Source: Atherinomorus stipes
Lineage: Eukaryota > Chordata > Actinopteri > Atheriniformes > Atherinidae
Assembly: GCA_023101725.1 (NCBI GenBank)
Contig: JALJCO010007904.1
Span: 295,001-359,000 of the forward strand
Reading direction: 5' to 3'
DNA: 64,000 bases
The first letter of the stretch is position 1. Every line of letters starts with the position of its first letter. The notes under the pieces are model-generated. The model did no database searches. It saw nothing but the letters and a program-made list of their open reading frames with translations, and was not told the DNA's origin. Both the position numbers and the translations under genes were made by a program. Of this stretch, positions 45,285 to 57,600 are shown piece after piece.

Positions 45285-48200
45285 CTGTCCTGGTAATCTG
45301 ATTGTTTCTGATGATGTCATGTCAGTCCGGCTGTTGGGTCCTGTCCTGGTAAATCTGATTGTTTTCCAATGACGTAATGTCAGTCCGGCTGTTGGGTCCT
45401 GTCCTGGTTAATCTGATTGTTTTCTGATGGGTCCTGTCCTGATAATCTGATTGTTTCTGATGATGTCATGTCCTGGTAATCTGATTGTTTCTGATGATGT
45501 CATGTCAGTCCGGCTGTTGGGTCCTGTCCTGGTAAATCTGATTGTTTTCTGATGATGTCATGTCCTGGTAATCTGATTGTTTCTGATGACGTAATGTCAG
45601 TCCGGCTGTTGGGTCCTGTCCTGGTTAATCTGATTGTTTTCTGATGATGTCCTGTCCTGGTAATCTGATTGTTTTCTGATGATGTCCTGTCCTGGTAATC
45701 TGATTGTTTTCTGATGATGTCATGTCCTGGTTTTTCTGATTGTTTTCTGATGATGCCATGTCCTGGTAATCTGATTGTTTCTGATGATGTCGTGTCAGTC
45801 CGGCTGTTGGGTCCTGTCCTGGTAAATCTGATTGTTTTCTGTTGGGTCCTGTCCTGGTAATCCGATTGTTTTCTGATGACGTAATGTCAGTGCGGCTGTT
45901 GGGTCCTGTCCTGGTTAATCTGATTGTTTTCTGATGGGTCCTGTCCTGGCAATCTGATTGTTTCCGATGACGTCATGTCAGTCCGGCTGGTAGGTCCTGT
46001 CCTGGTAAATCTGATTGTTTTCTGATGATGTCATGTCCTGGTAATCTGATTGTTTTTGATGACGTCATGTCAGTCCCGGCTGTTGGGTCCTGTCCTGGTA
46101 ATCTGATTGTTTTCTGTTGGGTCCTGTCCTGGTAAATCTGATTGTTTTCTGATGATGTCATGTCTTGGTTAATCTGATTGTTTTCTGATGGGTCCTGTCC
46201 TGGTAAATCTGATTGTTTTCTGTTGGGTCATGTCCTGGTAATCTGATTGTTTTTGATGACGTCATGTCAGTCCAAGCTGTTGGGTCCTGTCCTGGTTAAT
46301 CTGATTGTTTTCTGATGGGTCTGTCCTGGTTAATCTGATTGTTTTCTGATGATGTCATGTCCTGGTTCATCTGATTGTTTTCTGATGATGTCATGTCCTG
46401 GTTAATCTGAATGTTTCTGATGATGTCATGTCAGACCGGCTCTGGGTCCTGTCCTGGTTAATCTGATTGTTTCTGATGATGGGTCCTGTCCTTTTAATCT
46501 GATTGTTTCTGATGATGTCCTGTCCTGGTTAATCTGATTGTTTTCTGATGATGTCATGTCCTGGTTAATCTGATTGTTTCTGATGATATCCTGTCCTGGT
46601 TAATCTGATTGTTTTCTGATGGGTCCTGTCCTGTAATCTGATTGTTTTCTGATGATGTCCTGTCCTGGTTAATCTGATTGTTTCTGATGATGTCCTGTCC
46701 TGGTTAATCTGATTGTTTTCTGATGATGTCCTGTCCTGGTTAATCTGATTGTTTCTGATGATGTCCTGTCCTGGTAATCTGATTGTTTCTGATGATGTCC
46801 TGTCCTGGTTAATCTGATTGTTTTCTGATGGGTCCTGTCCTGTATTCTGATTGTTTCTGATTATGTCATGTCAGTCCGGCTGTTGGGTCCTGTCCTGGTA
46901 ATCTGATTGTTTTCTGATGATGTCCTGTCCTGGTTAATCTGATTGTTTCTGATGATGTCCTGTCCTGGTTAATCTGATTGTTTTCTGATGATGTCCTGTC
47001 CTGGTTAATCTGATTGTTTCTGATGATGTCCTGTCCTGGTAATCTGATTGTTTCTGATGATGTCATGTCCTGGTTAATCTGATTGTTTTCTGTTGGGTCC
47101 TGTCCTGGTTAATCTGATTGTTTTCTGATGATGTCATGTCCTGGTAATCTGATGGTTTTTGATGACGTCATGTCAGTCCCGGCTGTTGGGTCCTGTCCTG
47201 GTTAATCTGATTGTTTTCTGATGGGTCCTGTCCTGGTAATCTGATTGTTTTCTGTCGGGTCCTGTCCTGGTTAATCTGATTGTTTTCTGATGATGTCATG
47301 TCCTGGTTAATCTGATTGTTTTCTGACGGGTCCTGTACTGGTAATCCGATTGTTTTCTGATGACGTCATGTCAGTCCGGCTGTTGGGTCCTGTCCTGGTT
47401 AATCTGATTGTTTTCTGATGATGTCATGTCCTGGTTAATCTGATTGTTTTCTGATGGGTCCTGTCCTGGTTAATCTGATTGTTTTCTGATGATGTCATGT
47501 ACTGGTTAATCTGATTGTTTCTGATGATGTCATGACAGTCCCGGCTGTTGGGTCCTGTCCTGGTTAATCTGATTGTTTCTGATGATGTCCTGTCCTGGTT
47601 AATCTGATTGTTTTCTGATGACGTCATGTCAGACCGGCTGTGGGTCCTGTCCTGGTTAATCTGATTGTTTTCTGATGGGTCCTGTCCTGGTTAATCTGTT
47701 TGTTTTCTGATGGGTCCTGTCCTGTTAATCTGATTGTTTTCTGATGACGCCATGTCAGTCCGGCTGTTGGGTCCTGTCCTGGTTAATCTGATTGTTTCTG
47801 ATGATGTCCTGTCCTGGTTAATCTGATTGTTTTCTGATGACGTCATGTCAGACCGGCTGTGGGTCCTGTCCTGGTTAATCTGATTGTTTTCTGATGGGTC
47901 CTGTCCTGGTTAATCTGATTGTTTTCCGATGACGTCATGTCAGTCCGGCTGTTGGGTCCTGTCCTGGTTAATCTGATTGTTTTCTGATGATGTCATGTCC
48001 TGGTTAATCTGATTGTTTTCTGATGATGTCCTGTCCTGGTTAATCTGATTGTTTCTGATGATGTCCTGTCCTGGTTAATCTGATTGTTTCTGATGATGTC
48101 ATGACAGTCCCGGCTGTTGGGTCCTGTCCTGGTTAATCTGATTGTTTCTGATGATGTCATGACAGTCCCGGCTGTTGGGTCCTGTCCTGGTTAATCTGAT

Positions 48201-50164
48201 TGTTTCTGATGATGTCCTGTCCTGGTTAATCTGATTGTTTTCTGATGACGTCATGTCAGACCGGCTGTGGGTCCTGTCCTGGTTAATTTGATTGTTTCTG
48301 ATGATGTCATGTCCTGGTTAATCTGATTGTTTTCTGATGGGTCCTGTCCTGGTTCATCTGATTGTTTTCTGATGATGTCATGTCAGTCCGGCTGTTGGGT
48401 CCTGTCCTGGTTAATCTGATTGTTTCTGATGATGTCCTGTCCTGGTAATCTGATTGTTTCTGATGATGTCCTGTCCTGGTTAATCTGATTGTTTTCTGAT
48501 GGTTCTTGTCCTGTTAATCTGATTGTTTTCCGATGACGTCATGTCAGTCCGGCTGTTGGGTCCTGTCCTGGTTAATCTGATTGTTTCTGATGATGTCATG
48601 TCCTGGTTAATCTGATTGTTTTCTGATGGGTCCTGTCCTGGTTAATCTGATTGTTTTCTGATGATGTCATGTCCTGGTTAATCTGATTGTTTTCCGATGA
48701 CGTCATGTCAGTCCGGCTGTTGGGTCCTGTCCTGGTTAATCTGATTGTTTTCTGATGATGTCATGTCCTGGTTAATCTGATTGTTTTCTGATGATGTCCT
48801 GTCCTGGTTAATCTGATTGTTTCTGATGATGTCCTGTCCTGGTTAATCTGATTGTTTCTGATGATGTCATGACAGTCCCGGCTGTTGGGTCCTGTCCTGG
48901 TTAATCTGATTGTTTCTGATGATGTCCTGTCCTGGTTAATCTGATTGTTTCTGATGATGTCCTGTCCTGGTTAATCTGATTGTTTTCTGATGACGTCATG
49001 TCAGACCGGCTGTGGGTCCTGTCCTGGTTAATTAGATTGTTTCTGATGATGTCATGTCCTGGTTAATCTGATTGTTTTCTGATGGGTCCTGTCCTGGTTC
49101 ATCTGATTGTTTTCTGATGATGTCATGTCAGTCCGGCTGTTGGGTCCTGTCCTGGTTAATCTGATTGTTTCTGATGATGTCCTGTCCTGGTAATCTGATT
49201 GTTTCTGATGATGTCCTGTCCTGGTTAATCTGATTGTTTTCTGATGGGTCCTGTCCTGTTAATCTGATTGTTTTCCGATGACGTCATGTCAGTCCGGCTG
49301 TTGGGTCCTGTCCTGGTTAATCTGATTGTTTCTGATGATGTCATGTCCTGGTTAATCTGATTGTTTTCTGATGGGTCCTGTCCTGGTTAATCTGATTGTT
49401 TTCTGATGATGTCATGTCCTGGTTAATCTGATTGTTTCTGATGATGTCATGTCAGTCCCGGCTGTTGGGTCCTGTCCTGTTAATCTGATTGTTTTCTGAT
49501 GACGTCATGTCAGTCCGGCTGTTGGGTCTTGTCCTGGTTAATCTGATTGTTTCTGATGATGTCCTGTCCTGGTAATCTGATTGTTTCTGATGATGTCCTG
49601 TCCTGGTTAATCTGATTGTTTTCTGATGGGTCCTGTCCTGTTAATCTGATTGTTTTCCGATGACGTCATGTCAGTCCGGCTGTTGGGTCCTGTCCTGGTT
49701 AATCTGATTGTTTCTGATGATGTCATGTCCTGGTTAATCTGATTGTTTTCTGATGGGTCCTGTCCTGGTTAATCTGATTGTTTTCTGATGATGTCATGTC
49801 CTGGTAATCTGATTGTTTCTGATGATGTCCTGTCCTGGTTAATCTGATTGTTTTCTGATGGGTCCTGTCCTGTTAATCTGATTGTTTTCCGATGACGTCA
49901 TGTCAGTCCGGCTGTTGGGTCCTGTCCTGGTTAATCTGATTGTTTCTGATGATGTCATGTCCTGGTTAATCTGATTGTTTTCTGATGGGTCCTGTCCTGG
50001 TTAATCTGATTGTTTTCTGATGATGTCATGTCCTGGTTAATCTGATTGTTTTCCGATGACGTCATGTCAGTCCGGCTGTTGGGTCCTGTCCTGGTTAATC
50101 TGATTGTTTTCTGATGATGTCATGTCCTGGTTAATCTGATTGTTTTCTGATGACGTCCTGTCCT

Positions 50165-50166
<2 letters not shown>
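45285..50166. repeat. ~35-bp minisatellite with CRE motifs, left part
   Basis: The basic unit is TGATGATGTCCTGTCCTGGT plus TAATCTGATTGTTTTC. A longer variant inserts TGACGTCATGTCAGTCCGGC and TGTTGGGTCCTG. By my reading the perfect CRE TGACGTCA occurs 17 times here, first at 45968-45975. The array is continued at 59040 beyond an inserted LINE. Confidence 0.95.

Positions 50167-50194
<28 letters not shown>
50167..50194 (-). other. Poly(A) tail of the LINE
   Basis: 28 T on the plus strand directly after the array word GTCCTGG mark the 3' end of the minus-strand element. Length and purity argue for a recent insertion. Confidence 0.9.
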
Positions 50195-50198
<4 letters not shown>

Positions 50199-50586
50199 GT
50201 CCTGTCCAGCATCGAAGCAAGCAGAATGGAAATCTGATTGCTTTATTCTGTTGAACAGTTTTGCTTTACCAAGCGGAGCTTTATGAACATAAGGCTCCAC
50301 TTGATATCATGTTTATTCATTTTATTTTTTTATTTAAACATTTGTCTATTACACCATTCCATATCATACTGCTGGGCCTGACAAGGGAGAAATGAAAGTT
50401 AACAGAGGTAATGATAGAAAGTGAAACAGAGAGAAAGGAGTAAGGAAGAGGAAGAGAGAGAGGAGAGAAAACATGAATCCACTTACACAGTTCACTGGTA
50501 CATCTGTACCGCGATCCCTAAACAACCAAGGTCTCTGTTGGAAAACAAAATCATACAAACACACACAAACACACGCAGAACTACGC

Positions 50587-50697
50587 AGAGAAGAGGTACA
50601 ACCTAGTCATCGCAATGGGAAGTAGAGAAGAGGTACAACCTAGTCATCGCAATGGGAAGTAGAGAAGAGGTACAGCCTAGTCATCGCAATGGGAAGC
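50587..50697. repeat. 37-bp tandem repeat, three copies
   Basis: AGAGAAGAGGTACAACCTAG followed by TCATCGCAATGGGAAGT is repeated three times with one or two changes, inside the LINE 3' UTR. Confidence 0.93.
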
Positions 50698-52090
50698 AGT
50701 GTCAAAGTGTCAACATGCATAATAAAGGGTGCTCCGTGGTGATACAGTCATGCAGATGCAACCTCGTCTCTGCAAGGAGGAGAAAGCCCGCAAGGCTCAC
50801 GACCCAGGCCCCCAGCAGCCACCCAGAGGCCCAGATCCCAGCTACCCCCCCAAAGAGCGGACATGCATCCCCCGAAGGGCGGCAAAAGGCGGCCCCAGCC
50901 GGAGCCCCCTGCAGTCTGGGGGCCCAGGCCCCAGCGGACCAAGACCAGCAGCTGCCGACCCCACCGGGCGTCCCCCGGAGCAGAGACAGCGCCGGGCCCA
51001 GGGCCCAAGCGCCCAGGAGCAGCCACCCCCCCCCCGGACCCGGGCGGCCCAACCGAAACCCAGGAGGACCGGACCCCCCAGACGACGCCCCCCCAGGGCA
51101 GGCCAGCCCCCACCCCAACGTCCCTGCCCCACACACCTGACACCAGGGCGCCACCACCTCTACCACCCCCTACCCCGCCACCACGCTCACACACACACTC
51201 CCCACACACCTACCCCAACACTAGGGCTGAAAGATATACCGCCACCGCCCCCGCATCGAGACACGGGCACCCAAGACATCAATACCGCAAGAGCAACCAC
51301 ATACAAGATACAGATCCCCCCTGCGCCCGCCCCGCACAAAAAGCCCCGGAAGCCACAAACAAAACCGCACCCCCCACCAAAGCGCCCGGCCCCCAACCAA
51401 CCCGCAGCCACACCGCACCACACCGACACCAAGATGCCCGGCACGAACACCGAGATACGAACCTCCGCCCACACCGCCCAGCCCTACCCAACACCTCCGT
51501 GTACCCCCCACACACACACATACACCCACCCACTCCGCTCTCCGACCTTACATACCCACACTCACTCCTCCCTCCACCCCCAACACTCTCCTCCCTCTAC
51601 CGTCCACACCTACCCCCACCTCCCTCATACCCTCTAACACACACATGCACTCCCCCCACATAGCTGCACCAACCCCTCCCTACCCCCCCACACATACGCC
51701 CCCACCTCCCTATACCCCCAATACCCCATACAGTCCCCCCCTTACATGTCCAGCCCCGCCCATCCCTCTGACCTATCACACTCCCGCCCTTCCTTCCTTC
51801 AGCCCCTCATGACCATCCCTACTAGACACTCACGAGCATGCCACTCCTTCCTCCATCCCCCTTTCCTCCAACCACTTACCCACATCTCCTCCCTCTTCCA
51901 GCCCAAGTTCCTCCCTCCCACATTTCCTCTTTCACACTCTCATTCATTATTCTTACATACCCACCTCTCTCTTGCCCATGCCCTCGTGCCTCCTGAGTGG
52001 TAGCTCGGGCCGGGGAAGGAGCCGTGAGCTCCAAGCCCCCAACACGTCCCCCCCCCCCCCACCACCACCCCCATCCCCCACCCCCGGACC

Positions 52091-52395
52091 CCAGCCAGCA
52101 TTTCCATGTGGGGCCCATATGGGTTAAATTTTCGCTGTATATACGGGACCCAAGTGGGTTTGTCCACGGTTTCCATGGTGGTCCCACCTGTGTTTTCCCA
52201 TATAGCCTGTAGGCATGGGCTTGAACTGGGCAAATTTGCAGATCTCATAGTTTAAGTCACATGGGCCCCATATGTGGAAACCCACATGGGAAAACACAGT
52301 TGGGGCCACCATGGAAGCCGTGGACAATCCCACTTGGGTCCCATATATACAGCCACAATTTAACCCATATGGGCCCCACATTCAATGCTGGCTGG
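52091..52395. repeat. Long imperfect inverted repeat in the LINE 3' UTR
   Basis: Arms of about 110-115 bp (52091-52204 and 52286-52395) pair outward from CCAGCCAGCATT / AATGCTGGCTGG. They share GTGGGGCCCATATGGGTTAA and GGGACCCAAGTGGGTTTGTC with few mismatches. The 80-bp spacer contains a further short palindrome (CACATGGGCCCCATATGTGG). Confidence 0.9.
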
Positions 52396-53203
52396 GACGC
52401 AGCAGGCCAGGCATCCCCCAGGCCAGCAGATCCCCCGCAATGCAGCCAGCCTTAACCACTGGCGCGTGAAGCAGCCACTGTCCCCCCCCCCTCCCCCCAG
52501 TAGCGCCCGGGAGACCGGGGTATGAAAGGACCCTGCCCCCCCCCCCCCACCCCCCGCTCATGACTGTGTGTGTAAGATGTGTGTTGTTTGCAGTTAAAAC
52601 TAAGGGGCAGTGCCAAGTCATGCCGGGAGTGGGGTCGCGTAGGGGGCATGACCCCCCAACCGGCCCCTCCCTCCTTCCACACACTATATGGCCCGCCCCT
52701 CAGAAGTGGTTGTGAGCTGTTGTTATTTTATGTGTTTAGGTGTCTAAGTGTGGTTAAAACTGGGGAGCAGGCTGTCTCTAGACGTGGCAAGCAAAGGCAC
52801 TTTTGGTGCCCTCCCTCACCACGCCCGCTTGACACGCACCCTCCCCAAAACCCTACGTGTGTGTGTGTGAGGTAGAGCAGGGGGGGGGGGGGGGAGGTCT
52901 TGGGAAAGGAGACCAGGGGGGTATATGAATTCCCCCCCTGGAAGAAGAGCCGTTACCGGCATTAGGTACCCCTGCCTCCCGGGATCCCCCCAGGGCAGAA
53001 GGGGCAGGCATGGCCGCCCCCACGGCCCGGCGTCTGGCGTTCACCACAGAGGGGCCAGCCTCGGCCCCTGGGGGCGCTCGACCATGCCAGGCCAGGGAGG
53101 GGGGAAAAGGGACGGGAGCGGAAAGGGTCGGCGGAGGGGCCAGAGTCACCGGCCCAACATCCCCAGGCCTCGCAAACCCCCCAAGAGGCACGCAGAGCTG
53201 CTA

Positions 53204-53227
53204 TTTTTTTTTTTTTTTTTTTTTTTT
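53204..53227 (-). other. Internal poly(A) in the LINE 3' UTR
   Basis: 24 T on the plus strand, 3 kb from the terminal tail, with no visible target duplication. It suggests that the 3' UTR was extended by read-through or tandem duplication. Confidence 0.85.
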
Positions 53228-54616
53228 CCCCCTTTCCTCCCCCACTCTATTGTATCACCCCTAAACCCTACTTCAAACAACCAACGACTTTACCCCCGTC
53301 AACACTCCCTCATCCCATCCTCCTCCCACCCCTCCTGTATAGCCAGTTAGTCCCCGCACATCCGCCCCCCCAGTGTCCATGCCCCCCCCTCCAAACCCAA
53401 GCCTGCACCCCCACCCAGGCCGCGCCAGAGCCACCACCCACCCACCCACCCACCCACCCACACACACCCCCCACCCACCCAGCGCCCCGCATCCGATCCC
53501 CCCACAGAACCATCCCCGCTCCCCACCCAAGCCCCCCAACCCGACACACACAAACCCCACCAATGCACCACCACCCCCACACCCAAACACCCATCATCCA
53601 TGCACCCCCACCCACCCACCCATCTCCACACACACACACAACCGCATTCACGCCCCCCTCCAGTCACACACCCACCCACACATACCAAGGACGGGGACCA
53701 CGGGGCCACCAGCCCCCCCCACGCCACAAGTCCACCGCCCCCAGCCCCCCGGACCACGCGAGACCAACCCGCACGAGACCACCAGTGCAGGCCAGCCCCA
53801 ACCGACACAGCGGCCGGGCGGGACAGGCACCCGGCGTGGAAAAGACCCGGCCACCCCGCAACCCCCCACCTCCACACACTAGAGCTGAACGATATGGACC
53901 AAACCCCACACCCCGACAGCCACGCCAGACACCCCAACATCGATACGACACAACACGACCACGGGTCCGCCGAAAACCAAGCACCCCGGCGGAAAGCGCA
54001 GCTCCGTCCGCGACCCCCAGAGCCCCACACGCAGGACAAGCACAGGGGAAATCCACACCCCCCACATAGCCGCCCCCGCGACACCAACATCCCGGATGCC
54101 CACATCCCGACACAGACACGACAACCATACATCCCCCAGCCCCACCACACACACACCCCCACCAGCACACACACCCGCACGCACACAGCAGAGGCGCCCC
54201 GGCCCCCGGCGCAGTGACTAGACGTCACCAGGTCGTGAGGACCGGCCAAATCCAGAGGAGGCACGTCCCGCCGGCCCGCCCCCCCCAGCGCCAAGCCGGG
54301 TCCCCCCGGCCCCGGAGGCAGGGGCCACCCCCGGAGCACCGGGGCCCAGGACCCCCCGCCCCCCCGCCCCGGGACGACCCCGGCCACCCGGCGCCAGCCG
54401 ACAGCCACCGGCCAGGGCCCCACCAGCGACCCGCCCACCGCCGCAGAGCAGCCCCAACCGCTGACCCCCATGCCCCCCATCGGGCTGGATACAGCCCCGC
54501 CCCAGCGGCGAGGCAGCCCAGACCCCCCCCCAAGTCAACCGCCAGGGATCCATAGCCATCAAGCACTCGCCGGCACCCAACCCCCACATCGCCGAGGCGG
54601 CTCTCCTACACCAACG

Positions 54617-57600
54617 TTAAGTGATGGAGCTAATCACAGGGGACCAGAGGGAGTGGAATTCATCTAACTGGTTCTTAGAGGAGGCAGACATCGTCTCAAT
54701 ACTGATATGGTCTACTAAGAAATTCCTAAACTGGCTAATGCTCAGATTATTTTTGGATTTCCAGTTTACCAAGATAGTTTTCTTTGCAATACATAATACA
54801 GTAAGTATCATATGTGCATAGTTGGTTACCGTGTTGATCTCATCCAAGTCCCCCAGTAAACACAGTGCGGGGCTTGCAGGAAAGTTACACCTGAGCCACG
54901 TTGACAGGTCATCACACACCTGAAGCCAAAACCTCTGGACAGGTGGACAAGACCACAAGGCGTGAAGATAATTGTCTGTTGTATTCTCATTGCAGTGCAA
55001 ACAAATATTTGAAGGTGACAGACCCATCTTGAACATCCTCTGTCCTGTGTAATGTACTCTGTGTAAAACCTTGAATTGTATCAACTGCATATTTGAGTTT
55101 TTAGTCATTAGGAACGTGTTTAAACATATCTGTGTCCATGTGTTTTGGTTAATGGTTCTGGACAAGTCAGCCTCCCACTTCCAAGTTGGAAGGGAAATTG
55201 AATCATCCAGTTTTAATAATAATCTATATATTTTCGACAGTAGTTTGGGGATAGAGAGATTCAGGAATTCTGCTACCCTGACCGGAGTCTGCAGGATCAG
55301 TTGGTTAGAGGTATATTTTTTGCTTAATATAGATTTAAGTTGATGGTATTCTAAGAATTTAGTACTACTGATCCCGTATTGTAAGGTAAGTGTATTAAAT
55401 GACAGGAATTTTCCATTTTCAATGATATGTTGTAATTGTTTAACTCCTTTATCCTTCCAATGCACAAAATTAATCATTTTCTTGTTTTGTAAAATATCCA
55501 GGTTATTCCAGATGGGTGTGAGTTTACATGGAATAATAGAAGACTCGGTTAATTTCAGGAATTCCCACCATGCTTTCAGAGTAGAGCAGATGTTGATACT
55601 TTTAAAGCATTTATGAGATCTGACTGCTGAACTGATGAACGGCAAATCAGAGACATCCAGATCCTCACATAATGCTTGTTCTGTGTCTAGCCACGGTTCA
55701 TCTAGATGGGTAGGTTTCAGCCATTTGGAAATAAATTGTAGCTTATTTGCTAGGAAATAATAATTGAAATTGGGTGAGTCTAACCCTCCCCGGTCTTTTA
55801 CCTGTTGTAAGGTTTTTAAACTGATACGTGATGGCTTGTTTTTCCAAAGAAATTTGGAAATGTGAGAGTCCAGTGACTTAAACCAACTAGAGGAAGGTTT
55901 GGTGGGTATCATTGAGAACAAGTAGTTAATTTTCGGTAGAACCATCATTTTGATGGTAGCAACTCTCCCCATGAGTGATATGGGTAAGTGCTTCCATCGC
56001 GTGAGATCTTCCTCTATTGACTTTAATAGCTGGACATAATTTAACTTTATTAACTCTGAAAGTTGTGGAGAAATATTTATTCCTAAATATCTGATATTAC
56101 CAGACTGTATTGTGGTGTTAGGGATGTTTTGTAAAGTACAATTAACAGATAAAGCTGTAGTCTTGGTCCAGTTAATAGAGTACTCAGATATCATTGAAAA
56201 TTTATTGATCAATGTGATTGTCTGGGAGAGAGATGTTGATGAGTTCTGGAGGAAAAGCAGTACGTCGTCTGCATAAAGACTTATTTTATGTTCTAGATTT
56301 TTGCCGGGGATCCCTTTAATATCTCTGTCCTGTCTTATAGCGGCTGCTAGTGGTTCAATGAAAATGGCAAAAAGTGAAGGGGAGAGCGGGCAGCCCTGCC
56401 TGGTGCCTCGCTGTAAACAGAAACTTGGAGAAGTTTGGTCATTGGTCCTCACACATGCATTAGGGTTGTTATAAAGTATTTTTATCCAGTCTATGAAATA
56501 AGGACCAAAACCAAATTTATTTAATGTTGCAAACAGGAATTTCCAGTTAACACGATCGAAGGCTTTTTCTGCATCTAACGAGATGATAGTAGATTCCAGA
56601 TTATGAATGGTAGCATAGTCTATTAGATTAATCAGCCTGCGTGTGTTAGTAGAAGAATGTCGACCTTTAATAAAACCAGTTTGATCAGGATGTATTATCA
56701 GAGGAGTTATTTTTTCTATCCTTTTAGCGAGTGCTTTGCTGATTATCTTAAGATCTACATTTATTAATGAGATTGGCCGATAACTAGCTGGAAGTGTCGG
56801 GTCTTTACCTGGTTTTAATAATACGGTGATATTTGCTGAATTCATATTTGGTGGTATTTTCTGTTTCTCTTTTATTTCTAGTATCATTCTATAAAAAGTG
56901 GGAGCCAGAATTGTCCAGAACTCTTTGTAAAATTCGACCGGATACCCATCTGGGCCTGGGGCTTTATTATTGGGCATATGTTGCAGAGCGTCATGTAATT
57001 CACTTATTGAGAGGGGTGAATCTAAAACCGTAATATTTTCTTGTTGTAGTTTTGGAAGAATGATACTATTAAGAAATTGATTAATATCATCATCTGAGGG
57101 GTTTATTTGTGATTTATATAGTGTTCTGTAGAAGTTTCTAAAAATGTTATTTATCTGGTCAGGATCATGGCTGATACTTCCTTCTGAGTCTTTAACGGAG
57201 GAGATTGTTGCTTTTTCCTTATTTATTTTTAACTGATTAGCTAGAAGCTTGCCAGACTTGTTACCATGGTCGAAGTTTTCTAGACGAAGTCTTTGAACTA
57301 AGAATTGTGTTTTTTGGTCTATTATTTTGTTTAACTCGAGCTTGAATTTCCTTATATCATTCAGCATGTGTTCCTCCGGGGAGACCTGGTAGGCGTCTTC
57401 TAGTGATTTAATTCTAACTTCTAATTCTGAGATTCTTGCAGCTTCCTTTTTTTTTTTATGGGAAGAGAAGGAAATTATTTTTCCTCGCATTACTGCTTTA
57501 CCTGCTTCCCAAAGGACACATGCTGGAGTTTCTGGTACATCGTTGTTCTCTAGATAAATGGACCATTCTCTTTTAAAATAGCTGATAAACTCAGGATCTT

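Larger units (their letters stand above)
50195..54616 (-). other. LINE 3' UTR
   Basis: Long G-rich (minus strand) non-coding tail as in fish L1/Tx1 elements. It contains a three-copy 37-bp repeat, an inverted repeat and an internal poly(A) described separately. Many open frames on both strands are by-products of the skewed composition. Confidence 0.75.

Noticed and set aside
50748..54587. Many 80-380-codon frames on both strands in the C-rich region
   Set aside because: They arise from skewed composition in the LINE 3' UTR; no frame has a domain and they overlap one another freely.
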